Below, piece by piece: positions 1 to 6,090 of a DNA stretch of 14,444 nucleotides; the first letter of the stretch is position 1, and every line of letters starts with the position of its first letter. The notes below the pieces were generated by a model. That model ran no database searches. It had not been told where the DNA came from and worked only from the letters and a program-made list of their open reading frames with translations. Source of the DNA: Tyzzerella sp. UBA1042 (lineage in GTDB: Bacteria > Bacillota > Clostridia > Lachnospirales > Anaerotignaceae); assembly GCA_002316675.1 (NCBI GenBank), contig DCDZ01000006.1:110888-125331 (forward strand), written 5' to 3'. Both the position numbers and the translations under genes were made by a program.

Positions 1-54
1 CCCCCCAAAGGTCTTGGGTTTTGTATTTCATACCATAGAAAAAGAGGGAAAATA

Positions 55-783
55 GTGGGTGTTGTTCATTTTAGGGGTATTGTAATTCAGGAGAACCAAA
101 ACGGTGAGAGCAGTAAACGCCTCCTTGTTCTGGCGAAGGGCGTAGGCCGGGTGACATTCACCGCCCGTGGTGCAAAAAATACGAAAAGTAAGCTCCTTTC
201 TGCTACCCAGCTGTTCTCCTATTGCGATTTTCAGGCGTATGAAGGCCGTGGGTTTTATTCGTTGACCCAAGCCGATTTAATCGAAAGCTTTTTCGGTATT
301 CGTATGGATATGGAAAAATTAGCAGAGGCCGTTTATTTGACAGAATTGGTGGAGAAAACTTGCCCCGCAGGTATGGAACAGGATGAAACCCTAAGGCTCC
401 TGCTGTATGCACTTACTGTGCTGGAAAAAACAACAATGCCCCCTAGACTGGTCTCCCGTATTTTTGAAGTAAAATATTTACAGCTTTCGGGCTTGCTGTC
501 CGATGAAGGCTGTATGGTCTGCGGTGAAGGTACGGCGCCTTTGTTTTTTAACGAAAGCAGGAGCGAATTCCTCTGTAAGAAGCATTGCTTCGGTGGTGAG
601 CTCCTTTTGCTTGGCGCAGTGCAACGGGCCGTTGCCTATATCGCCGAACGGGAAGGCCGCCAAATTTTTTCATTCACCCTTTCGGAGGAGGCCTTGGCTC
701 AATTGGATCATATCCTGCGCCGGTATTTGGAGGTACATATGGGGGTGCGGCTGAAAAGCCGGGAATTTAGTAAAGGCCTGTAG
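55..783 (+). CDS. recO: DNA repair protein RecO
   Basis: RecO is the recombination mediator of the RecFOR pathway. It displaces SSB, anneals complementary strands and helps load RecA on gapped DNA in the cytoplasm. The 242-residue product has the usual RecO length and order: an N-terminal OB-fold with the family pattern GIVIQENQNGESSKRLLVLAKGVG (starting near residue 8), then a helical C-terminal domain. A zinc-finger-like cluster is visible near residues 153-178 (CMVC followed later by CKKHC). The start is a GTG at 55, preceded by a GAGG-type ribosome binding site; the family N-terminus begins only a few residues before GIVI, which supports this start. It is the only clear chromosomal housekeeping gene here, and its stop lies 60 bp from the transposase stop, so the mobile DNA seems to begin just after it. 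Confidence 0.93.
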   Translation: MGVVHFRGIVIQENQNGESSKRLLVLAKGVGRVTFTARGAKNTKSKLLSATQLFSYCDFQAYEGRGFYSLTQADLIESFFGIRMDMEKLAEAVYLTELVEKTCPAGMEQDETLRLLLYALTVLEKTTMPPRLVSRIFEVKYLQLSGLLSDEGCMVCGEGTAPLFFNESRSEFLCKKHCFGGELLLLGAVQRAVAYIAEREGRQIFSFTLSEEALAQLDHILRRYLEVHMGVRLKSREFSKGL

Positions 784-841
784 TTTGCGTAAATGTCAAT
801 AGTAAATGCGAAAAAAATATAAAAAAATATAATTCAATGGG
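784..841. other. Junction between recO and the mobile DNA
   Basis: A 58-bp AT-rich gap lies between the convergent stops of recO and the transposase. It includes A-rich runs (about 811-835) and TGTCAATAGT at 794-803, which resembles the TGTTAATAGT core of the repeats at 2318 and 2370. The left terminus of the element should lie here, but no matching inverted repeat or target-site duplication could be found in the window, so the exact end is unknown. Confidence 0.4.
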
Positions 842-1882
842 TTAGGCAAGTGCGGCGACGTATTCTTGAAACAGCATTTCAGCGGTTTTCCAGCCGAATA
901 TCGCCCGCGGATAATTGTTCACCCATTCTTCAAGCTTCTTGATTGCGGCGGCGGTGACTTTCCCGAAATCGGTTCCTTTCGGGTATCGCCGCCGCACCAT
1001 TTTGTTTTGATTCTCGTTTGACCCTCTTTCATAGCTACTGTATGGATGGCAATAATAGAATTGCGCCCGTTTTCCTTTCCTGATCGCGGACCTTTCAAGG
1101 CTTTTAACGTCAGAAAATTCCGTGCCGTTGTCTACTGTGATAGTATGAAAAACCTTTTTGAACAACGCGCCGTATCGCCGTTCGATTCTGTCAAGGCCCT
1201 TAATAACGCTTTCTGCCGTCCGGTCTTTTATCGGTTCTATGATCTCTTTTCGGGTCAGCCGTTCGGTCAAGACAAGAAGCGTTTTCTTTGAAGTCTTTTT
1301 TGCACTGTAAACGGTATCCATTTCCCAATGCCCGAATGTGTCCCGTGCGTCGATCTCCGCCGGGCGGTTCTCTATGCTCTCGCCGCGTGGAGGACGTTTC
1401 ATTTTCTTAACCTTGTGATATGACCGCTTCTTGTGTGGCTTTACTGGTAAATCTTTATTTGTCAGCTTCAAGAATACGCCCTTTTCAATATAGCTGTAAA
1501 GGGTGCTTGTACAAATGGTCGTTTTAAACTCCATCCCTTTTTGTTTTATCTCTCCAAGAGCCGCGGCGGGTGAATAATCCTCTTCAATAATCTTCTTTTC
1601 TATGTAGTCCACAAGTTCAAAATCGCTTCCAATTTTCAGCGGCGCGCCTTTTGCTGAAAGGTTTTCACGATACTTCTTTTCGGCTTCGTCCGGGTTATAC
1701 CTCGTTTCGGTTGTCCAATCTGAATTTAAGTGTACGTAGGTTCCCCGTTTTAATTCCCGGTAAATCGTGCTGATATGCACGTGCAATTCTGCCGCTATCT
1801 CCGCCGGGGAATGTCCGTTATTCCTCAAAGCTTCAATTTTATATCGGTCTGTTTTGGAAAGATGTTTGAACCTATGCCCCAT
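842..1882 (-). CDS. IS30-family DDE transposase
   Basis: This 346-residue protein has the normal length and architecture of IS30 transposases, which cut and join DNA ends with a DDE catalytic core. An N-terminal helix-turn-helix (residues 7-47, HLSKTDRYKIEAL then SPAEIAAELHVHISTIYREL) binds DNA ends. The catalytic residues appear as D189 in HWEMDT, D251 in VDNGTEF and E290 in GSNENQN. The ATG at 1882 is preceded by GGAGGT on the minus strand at a normal distance. The gene looks intact. No pair of terminal inverted repeats was found close to it, which is unusual for a simple insertion sequence. Its promoter carries the same 18-bp operator as other genes of this element, and it sits at the chromosomal edge where an integrase would be expected. 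It may therefore be the element's own recombinase rather than a passenger IS; that last point is inference. Confidence 0.9.
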   Translation of the reverse strand: MGHRFKHLSKTDRYKIEALRNNGHSPAEIAAELHVHISTIYRELKRGTYVHLNSDWTTETRYNPDEAEKKYRENLSAKGAPLKIGSDFELVDYIEKKIIEEDYSPAAALGEIKQKGMEFKTTICTSTLYSYIEKGVFLKLTNKDLPVKPHKKRSYHKVKKMKRPPRGESIENRPAEIDARDTFGHWEMDTVYSAKKTSKKTLLVLTERLTRKEIIEPIKDRTAESVIKGLDRIERRYGALFKKVFHTITVDNGTEFSDVKSLERSAIRKGKRAQFYYCHPYSSYERGSNENQNKMVRRRYPKGTDFGKVTAAAIKKLEEWVNNYPRAIFGWKTAEMLFQEYVAALA

Positions 1883-1902
1883 GTCGTTTTTACCTCCACA
1901 AC

Positions 1903-1942
1903 AAAAGCCCTGTCCTCGCTTCGGTGCAAGGACAGGGCTTTT
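1903..1942 (-). terminator. Terminator-like hairpin in the transposase leader
   Basis: AAAAGCCCTGTCCT (1903-1916) and AGGACAGGGCTTTT (1929-1942) form a perfect 14-bp stem with a 12-nt loop. A T-rich tail follows on both strands, so it could terminate in both directions. On the minus strand it lies between the transposase promoter (-10 at 1999-2004) and the transposase ribosome binding site. It could attenuate transposase expression or block read-through from the neighbours. Confidence 0.75.
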
Positions 1943-1998
1943 CCGCTATTTTGCGTTGTCCGCGGTCTGCATTTCCGCTTGCTCCCTCAATTGCTATA

Positions 1999-2032
1999 AT
2001 TATAGCACGGGGTTTATACTCACGCAAGTATA
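1999..2032 (-). promoter_or_regulatory. Transposase promoter with 18-bp operator
   Basis: On the minus strand TTGCGT (2022-2027) and TATAAT (1999-2004) are 17 bp apart, a near-consensus sigma-70-type promoter pointing at the IS30-like gene. The -35 box lies inside TATACTCACGCAAGTATA (2015-2032), a variant of the palindrome TATACTCACGTGAGTATA with two central changes. A regulator bound here should occlude the -35 box. The same arrangement recurs at 3993-4026. Confidence 0.75.
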
Positions 2033-2044
2033 AAACGACACAAC

Positions 2045-2070
2045 AAAAAAGGGGCGTTTATCCGCGCCCC
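2045..2070 (-). terminator. Terminator of the XRE regulator gene
   Basis: On the minus strand GGGGCG (2065-2070), an 8-nt loop and CGCCCC (2051-2056) are followed by six T residues. The stop codon of the XRE gene lies in the loop, so the terminator overlaps the end of the coding region. Confidence 0.8.
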
Positions 2071-2300
2071 GTCAGCCTATCAAGGCTTACTCCTAATATT
2101 TTGGAAAACACAACAAGTTCAAAGTCGGAAACAAAGCGCGTTCCGATCTCAATTCGGCTTATGCTGTCCCGCTCCAATGCCAGCCCTTCTATTTGTGCTT
2201 TCGCCGCAAGTTCCGCTTGCGTCATTCGTCGCTTTATGCGGGCTTCCCTGATTTTATCCCCGCATATATTTTTCTTTCCATGATAATCATAAATTTTCAT
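2058..2300 (-). CDS. XRE-family helix-turn-helix regulator
   Basis: This 80-residue protein is a single Cro/CI-type helix-turn-helix domain with little else. Residues 15-74 carry the family pattern IREARIKRRMTQAELAAKA, then SISRIEIGTR and ILGVSLDRL. Such small regulators usually act as dimers on operators near their own gene. The ATG at 2300 follows GGAGGAAATAAAC on the minus strand, a good ribosome binding site. It is divergent from the lipoprotein gene, and the space between them holds two copies of a 17-bp repeat, the most likely binding sites. In a prophage this would be a candidate repressor of the lysogeny circuit, although it lacks the C-terminal peptidase or oligomerisation domain of CI-type repressors. 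It is not known whether it or another protein controls the separate 18-bp palindrome seen on other promoters. Confidence 0.85.
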   Translation of the reverse strand: MKIYDYHGKKNICGDKIREARIKRRMTQAELAAKAQIEGLALERDSISRIEIGTRFVSDFELVVFSKILGVSLDRLTGRG

Positions 2301-2317
2301 GTTTATTTCCTCCGGGT

Positions 2318-2386
2318 GTGTTAATGGTCAGCACCATTCTTGACTTTAGCACTAAAATCGTGGATAATTGTGTTAATAGTCAGCAC
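2318..2386 (+). promoter_or_regulatory. Lipoprotein promoter flanked by two 17-bp repeats
   Basis: TTGACT (2340-2345) and GATAAT (2363-2368) are 17 bp apart and point toward the lipoprotein gene. The promoter is framed by GTGTTAATGGTCAGCAC (2318-2334) and GTGTTAATAGTCAGCAC (2370-2386). These are direct repeats with one mismatch, 52 bp apart, and each has an imperfect dyad (GTG...CAC ends). One copy lies upstream of the -35 box and the other over the likely transcription start. They are candidate operators for the divergent XRE regulator. No clear promoter for the XRE gene itself was found. Confidence 0.65.
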
Positions 2387-2455
2387 GCCCGGAACGGGCG
2401 ACGGGTATACTTACAAAATAACCGCCCAACACGGGCGGCAACATGGAGGGTATTT

Positions 2456-3160
2456 ATGAAAAAGTTGGTATTGTCATGCGTCGGGGTGCTTCTCGCGTTC
2501 TCTTTGTCAGGGTGTGGGGCGTTGGTGGATACTGATACCCCAAAATCTTCCGAACTATCTTCGCAATATGATTTTTATTCCGATTCCGTCAACGAGATAA
2601 GAACGGGAATGAAGATCACGCCCGAACAGGCGGACGACGTTTTTATTGCTCTTACGGAATGCGGCCTTAACGAAAAAGTGACCTACATTTCGGACCGTAA
2701 GGCTTCCGACGCTACTTACTACAATGTTTCTTACGGCGGAAATAGCCTTGATGTTTACCTGAACGACGGGGCCGTTCAGCAAGTCAAAAGCGGGGATGAC
2801 GTTTTATACCCCGTCGAACAAATCCACAACGTATTGATGGATTACGAATTGACCCCGGTTGACCTTAAAAGCGGTTCCGGTGAAGTCGCCGGACAATATG
2901 CTTATATCAGCATTACAAAGAAACAGCTTCAAAAGATCACGGACTATAATTTCAAAGAATTTGCAGAAAGTCGCGTTGAAAACAGCGGTTACAACTGGGT
3001 TTCCATTGTATGTGACGACGGGACCGGGATATGCTTTGCGGGGTCAAGCACTCTTACAGCTTCATACGGGAAGCTGAACGACAAGAAAACTGTTGAAGAA
3101 GTGATAAGCACCATCACCCTCAACGACGACGGCAATTATACGCTTCCGTCATTTGATTAA
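2456..3160 (+). CDS. Secreted lipoprotein of unknown function
   Basis: The 234-residue product starts with a lipoprotein signal peptide: basic MKK, a hydrophobic stretch (residues 4-17) and a lipobox LSGC with the acylated cysteine at 20. It should be lipidated and held on the outer face of the membrane. The rest is a soluble, acidic domain with no family I recognise. The ATG at 2456 follows GGAGGG at the right distance; an earlier in-frame ATG at 2318 would place the operator and promoter inside the gene and has no good ribosome binding site. The gene is alone between its own promoter and a strong terminator, next to the XRE regulator. Lipoproteins beside prophage repressors are sometimes superinfection-exclusion factors expressed during lysogeny. 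That role is a guess from position only. Confidence 0.8.
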   Translation: MKKLVLSCVGVLLAFSLSGCGALVDTDTPKSSELSSQYDFYSDSVNEIRTGMKITPEQADDVFIALTECGLNEKVTYISDRKASDATYYNVSYGGNSLDVYLNDGAVQQVKSGDDVLYPVEQIHNVLMDYELTPVDLKSGSGEVAGQYAYISITKKQLQKITDYNFKEFAESRVENSGYNWVSIVCDDGTGICFAGSSTLTASYGKLNDKKTVEEVISTITLNDDGNYTLPSFD

Positions 3161-3185
3161 CACCAATTTTCATATTCGCATAGCA

Positions 3186-3216
3186 AACGGCGGGCCATAT
3201 GGTCCGCCGTTTTTTA
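3186..3216 (+). terminator. Terminator after the lipoprotein gene
   Basis: AACGGCGGGCCATATGGTCCGCCGTT (key arms AACGGCGG and CCGCCGTT) forms a nearly perfect stem at 3186-3211 and is followed by a T run on the plus strand. It separates the rightward lipoprotein gene from the leftward operon that ends at 3226. Confidence 0.85.
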
Positions 3217-3225
3217 TCTCTTCTT

Positions 3226-3519
3226 TTATTTCCGCCCATCTCCGAATGCCCTATGAACGATGAACCGGGCGTATATTTCGCCTATGTCCTCTATTGATTC
3301 AACCCGTGAAAAATCTTCCCCGGCGCACGTAGCTTCACAAATCGTTCCATAGAACGCGGCCCGTTTCTCCGCTGGTTGCTGTTCCACAATAGTCCGGACC
3401 CGCTCGAATGTCTGCGGTCCAATCACGGCTTGAAGTTTCACCCGCTCTTCCTCCCGCGCCGCTTCTGCTCTGATCGCGGCAACGAAAGCCGGGTGAAACG
3501 TCACGTTATTATTGCTCAT
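3226..3519 (-). CDS. Hypothetical protein, last gene of the leftward operon
   Basis: This 97-residue protein has no recognisable family. It is rich in charged residues, probably mostly helical, and has no signal peptide or membrane segment. The ATG at 3519 follows a GAGGGTG-type ribosome binding site. Its start overlaps the end of the preceding gene by 11 bp, so the two are probably translationally coupled and belong to the operon transcribed leftward from the promoter near 4000. The helical, Glu/Arg-rich composition would fit a small phage or plasmid accessory protein, but no function can be assigned. Confidence 0.6.
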   Translation of the reverse strand: MSNNNVTFHPAFVAAIRAEAAREEERVKLQAVIGPQTFERVRTIVEQQPAEKRAAFYGTICEATCAGEDFSRVESIEDIGEIYARFIVHRAFGDGRK

Positions 3520-3691
3520 TTCTCACGCACCCTCTTTCGATAGCGTGAACCAGCTCGTATAGTGCGGTTTTCCCGAAAACCCATTCAACGTTTTCTTGCC
3601 CCTTAATATATACTGAATATTCTTCGTTCGGGTGTTCAAAGATTCTTTCTGTTTTTTTAGCCGCTGTGCGAGTTAAAGCGATTCCGTTCAT
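3509..3691 (-). CDS. Small hypothetical protein
   Basis: This is a 60-residue protein of unknown family. It starts with a short basic segment (TRTAAKKTER) and continues with a segment of alternating polar and aromatic residues ending in LYELVHAIERG. The ATG at 3691 overlaps the stop of the preceding gene in an ATGA arrangement (3688-3691), which indicates translational coupling within the three-gene leftward operon. No catalytic motif, membrane segment or metal site is visible. Confidence 0.6.
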   Translation of the reverse strand: MNGIALTRTAAKKTERIFEHPNEEYSVYIKGQENVEWVFGKTALYELVHAIERGCVRNEQ

Positions 3692-3966
3692 TCTTTATCC
3701 CTCTTTTCGCGCCGCTTCCGTTCTTCCTCCGCCGCGGCCTGAACCGCTGTGCCAAATTCTTCTTTGCTCCATCCTAAAGCGTGTATGGCCTTTTCGTCGG
3801 TCGCCGATTCGATAAGATCATTTAGACTGTCATACCCTCCAGCTTCCACCGCTTTTTGATAGACTTCCTTTTTCCCGATTTCAACATAAGGATAAAGGCG
3901 GTCGTAATTTTCACTATTCCACTTGTTCTTTGCGCGGGTCGCCGATGTACCTTTCTTTCCTGCCAT
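3688..3966 (-). CDS. Small basic protein, possible ribbon-helix-helix regulator
   Basis: The 92-residue product begins with a basic arm and a segment KWNSENYDRLYPYVEIGKKE followed by YDSLNDLIESA. This resembles the strand-helix-helix pattern of small Arc/MetJ-like (ribbon-helix-helix) proteins found in clostridial mobile elements; the match is by eye. The C-terminal 30 residues are a highly charged helix. The start at 3966 is chosen because AGGAGG lies just upstream; an upstream ATG at 3990 has no such site. It is the first gene of a leftward operon whose promoter contains the 18-bp palindrome. A small dimeric regulator encoded under its own operator would be typical autoregulation, so this is a leading candidate for the protein that reads the palindromes. 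Confidence 0.6.
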   Translation of the reverse strand: MAGKKGTSATRAKNKWNSENYDRLYPYVEIGKKEVYQKAVEAGGYDSLNDLIESATDEKAIHALGWSKEEFGTAVQAAAEEERKRREKRDKE

Positions 3967-3992
3967 CGTTGGACCTCCTTTCGGTTGCAATC

Positions 3993-4100
3993 ATTATACC
4001 ACGCCTTTTATACTCACGCAAGTATAATTTTCGCACAACCTCACGTGAGTATATTTGTGCATTCTAACCGCTTGACTTTATACTCACGTGAGTATATAAT
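3993..4100. promoter_or_regulatory. Divergent promoters with three palindromic operators
   Basis: Leftward promoter: TTGCGT (minus, 4016-4021), 17 bp, TATAAT (3993-3998). Rightward promoter: TTGACT (4072-4077), 17 bp, TATAAT (4095-4100). Three operator copies are present. TATACTCACGCAAGTATA (4009-4026) covers the leftward -35 box. A copy with a degenerate left arm lies at 4036-4053, where the CTCACGTGAGTATA part is intact. The perfect palindrome TATACTCACGTGAGTATA (4079-4096) fills the spacer of the rightward promoter and touches its -10 box. A repressor bound here would shut both directions. Confidence 0.8.
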
Positions 4101-4140
4101 AAGCAACAGAATCAAGAAAAGCAAAGCGGAGGTAATCAAA

Positions 4141-4641
4141 ATGAAAATGTTTGAAGTAGGTAAGGAATATTTTGACACGAGCGCGTGTGACAGTGATTGC
4201 GTCTATGTTATAAAAATCACCAAGCGCACAGAAAAAACCGTTACTTTCTCTCGCAACGGTAAAGAGCGGCGGGCGAAGCTGTTTTGTGATGATCGCGGAG
4301 AATATATCATTCCTGATCGTTACTCTATGGCCCCCGTGTTCCGCGCTGAACGTGAAGTTCAGTCGGGGACGGCTCCCGCTCCCGAAACGGTCGTTGTTAT
4401 TCTCGGTCAGCGTCTTGAATTGGTTTGTGGGGCTTGCTTCCCGGTACAGGGCGGAACTGTAATGGGGTTTGAAGATATTCCGGCCACCCGGTTTTCCCGC
4501 GGCGGCATTCATGCCGTTATCAAGTGGGACGGAACGGACGAATACCCGGCACATATTGAAAAGGTTCCCTTGTCTGAAATCCATCCGCGCGGTTGGCGGT
4601 CGGCAAACGGTAGCCCGCTGGGTGTGTTTGTTGCTCAATAA
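4141..4641 (+). CDS. Hypothetical protein, accessory block
   Basis: This 166-residue cytoplasmic protein is of unknown function. It opens with MKMFEVGKEYFDTSACDSDCVYVIKITKRTEKTV, where the pattern F-x-V-G-x-x-Y suggests a small beta-rich domain of a type common in clostridial mobile-element proteins. It then carries a segment with scattered cysteines (CGACF near residue 98). There is no membrane segment or signal peptide. The ATG at 4141 is preceded by GGAGGT. It is the first gene after the operator-controlled rightward promoter, so its expression should follow the palindrome-binding regulator. A hairpin separates it from the next gene in the same direction. Confidence 0.65.
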   Translation: MKMFEVGKEYFDTSACDSDCVYVIKITKRTEKTVTFSRNGKERRAKLFCDDRGEYIIPDRYSMAPVFRAEREVQSGTAPAPETVVVILGQRLELVCGACFPVQGGTVMGFEDIPATRFSRGGIHAVIKWDGTDEYPAHIEKVPLSEIHPRGWRSANGSPLGVFVAQ

Positions 4642-4647
4642 GAATCT

Positions 4648-4673
4648 GCGGGCGGCGGATTACCACCGCCCGC
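4648..4673 (+). other. Intercistronic hairpin
   Basis: GCGGGCGG (4648-4655) pairs perfectly with CCGCCCGC (4666-4673) around a 10-nt loop, just after the stop of the preceding gene and before the next ribosome binding site. There is no T run, so it is more likely an mRNA processing or stability element than a terminator. Confidence 0.5.
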
Positions 4674-4697
4674 TAAAAATGAAAGGATGGTTTAATT

Positions 4698-5144
4698 ATG
4701 TGGGTTGAATTCTATACACTCCCCAAGGGCCGCGGCATTTCCTGTGAACATTGCGGCGCGTATATTCTGAACGTGAACGTTATTCATTTCGATAACGGTT
4801 TTACGCTGAAATGCGGGTCCGAATGTTTCGGAAAACTCATGAAGCGGGCGGACCTCTCCGAATACAGCATAAGAGCCTTAAAGCGGACCCTTAACAGCTT
4901 GAAACATTACAATGAATCAATCTCCAAGTGGTCCCAATGGGAAACCCCGGAGGAAGCCGAAGCGGATGGGTGTTCCCAGCGGATAGAAGCCCCCGAAAGC
5001 CCCCGCACATGGAGAATCAGGACGCAAAAGGAATTTGAAGAAGAACGGGCCTTTTTGCTGAATCAGTTTTTTCCCGCTCAAATCAGGCGGCGGGAAGAGG
5101 AAATGAAAGACAGGTTCAAAAACGTGTGTTTGCCACCCGATTGA
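4698..5144 (+). CDS. Hypothetical protein with a putative zinc-binding cysteine cluster
   Basis: This 148-residue protein carries four cysteines in a finger-like spacing near its N-terminus: CEHCG (residues 16-20), then CGSEC (about residues 39-43). They probably bind a zinc ion. The following region (residues 50-80) is a basic helix. The C-terminal third is highly charged, with REEEMKDRF, and is likely a coiled coil. The arrangement fits a small nucleic-acid- or protein-binding factor, but I do not recognise the family. The ATG at 4698 follows AGGATGG. It lies downstream of the 4141 gene in the same direction and ends just before a strong terminator, so the two form one transcription unit. 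Confidence 0.65.
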   Translation: MWVEFYTLPKGRGISCEHCGAYILNVNVIHFDNGFTLKCGSECFGKLMKRADLSEYSIRALKRTLNSLKHYNESISKWSQWETPEEAEADGCSQRIEAPESPRTWRIRTQKEFEEERAFLLNQFFPAQIRRREEEMKDRFKNVCLPPD

Positions 5145-5149
5145 TCTTA

Positions 5150-5177
5150 CCCGCCGGGGCGTTCCCGGCGGGCTTTT
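5150..5177 (+). terminator. Terminator of the first accessory operon
   Basis: CCCGCCGGG (5150-5158) and CCCGGCGGG (5164-5172) form a 9-bp GC-rich stem with a 5-nt loop, followed by CTTTT on the plus strand. Confidence 0.85.
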
Positions 5178-5220
5178 CTGTGCTCTGAAAAAAATATTTA
5201 AAAAAACTTTGCCAAACCCC

Positions 5221-5249
5221 TTGACTATATACTCACGTGAGTATATAAT
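5221..5249 (+). promoter_or_regulatory. Promoter of the second accessory operon with palindromic operator
   Basis: TTGACT (5221-5226) and TATAAT (5244-5249) are 17 bp apart. The spacer and the -10 edge are filled by a perfect copy of TATACTCACGTGAGTATA (5228-5245). The layout matches the rightward promoter at 4072-4100 base for base in spacing, so both units should be controlled together. Confidence 0.82.
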
Positions 5250-5288
5250 AATAGCATGGAGAACAGAAAAACGAACGGAGGTAAGCAG

Positions 5289-6032
5289 ATGAGCGAAATT
5301 ACATCGTCCAGAATCGAAAGCACAAAATCCAGCATTCAGAAACTTACAAAGAAAATTGATAGAATCAATGCCGCTTTGGGCGGCGGCAAGAATCCGTACT
5401 ATTATGATGAATCCGATCTCCGCCGGGCGAATCAGGAATTGCAAGAAGCAGAAGAGCGGTTGCACAAGTGGGAAGCAAAATTGGTTGCGGAGGAAAAGGA
5501 AGCGGGCGAACCTCGCATTGAAGCGGTTGAAACTTTTCTTGAAAACTGGAAGTGTAGTGCGCGCGAGTATTATAATTTGCGTATCACAGAGTACAGGACT
5601 TATCGCGCAGAACGTACTAAAAAGCGCAAAGCCCTTGAAAATGAATTTCGGTCAAAAGGAATTTTTCTTTACGGTAAGGAAATGCACGATGCCGAAAAGG
5701 AAGCCGGAATAGATTACGATAGTTCCCGTCAGTACGTTAAATCCCACTTTGACGCTTTGGTGGTTGATATTGTAAGCCGTGGAGCGCAAGGCCCTGAATT
5801 TCTGGAAAAATCACTTGATGATGAAGTTAAAAGAAAACGGCGAAATCTGATTGCAAGGGTAAAAAAGGTTACAGGAACCATCATTGACGCAAGCGGGCTT
5901 TATATCGCTGGTAATTTTGAAATCAACGGAGTTGTAATCGGAGAAAACGGCAAAGCAAGAGTAACCACAATAAGCGCGGGCGGTTGGAATGTTCAATGCT
6001 TGCATTTTCGCGTTTTGGTTAAATCGCTGTAA
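5289..6032 (+). CDS. Hypothetical coiled-coil protein
   Basis: This 247-residue protein of unknown function is predicted cytoplasmic. Residues 1-75 form a Lys/Glu-rich helix typical of a coiled coil (IESTKSSIQKLTKKIDRINA, then LRRANQELQEAEERLHKWEAKL). A charged helical middle follows. The end is compact and beta-rich (residues about 205-247, TGTIIDASGLYIAGNFEINGVV and GGWNVQCLHFRVLVKSL). The start at 5289 was preferred over an in-frame ATG at 5256 because GGAGGT lies directly upstream. The protein is under the operator-bearing promoter at 5221. Similar proteins, by my memory of the family pattern, occur in clostridial conjugative elements and phages near their early genes, without known function. 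Confidence 0.65.
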   Translation: MSEITSSRIESTKSSIQKLTKKIDRINAALGGGKNPYYYDESDLRRANQELQEAEERLHKWEAKLVAEEKEAGEPRIEAVETFLENWKCSAREYYNLRITEYRTYRAERTKKRKALENEFRSKGIFLYGKEMHDAEKEAGIDYDSSRQYVKSHFDALVVDIVSRGAQGPEFLEKSLDDEVKRKRRNLIARVKKVTGTIIDASGLYIAGNFEINGVVIGENGKARVTTISAGGWNVQCLHFRVLVKSL

Positions 6033-6039
6033 TAGTAGC

Positions 6040-6068
6040 AGAGCGGTGGGACGCCGCCGCCCTGCTCT
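6040..6068 (+). other. Imperfect intercistronic hairpin
   Basis: AGAGC (6040-6044) and GCTCT (6064-6068) enclose a GGTGG/CCGCC inner stem. It lies between two genes of the same operon, in the same position as the hairpin at 4648-4673 in the neighbouring unit. There is no T run. Confidence 0.35.
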
Positions 6069-6090
6069 TAAACATGAAAGGGGAACGAAT

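Noticed and set aside
842..1882. The transposase as a complete simple insertion sequence with defined ends
   Set aside because: No pair of inverted repeats or target duplication flanking the gene could be found by eye, so no IS boundaries are given.
2318..2455. A longer lipoprotein starting at 2318
   Set aside because: It would put the promoter and both repeats inside the gene and would bury the lipobox signal peptide; the start at 2456 has GGAGGG and a proper signal sequence.
2015..5245. The scattered 18-bp palindromes as a CRISPR or iteron array
   Set aside because: The copies are far apart, palindromic, and each sits on a promoter element with fixed spacing. This fits operators, not repeat-spacer arrays or a replication origin.
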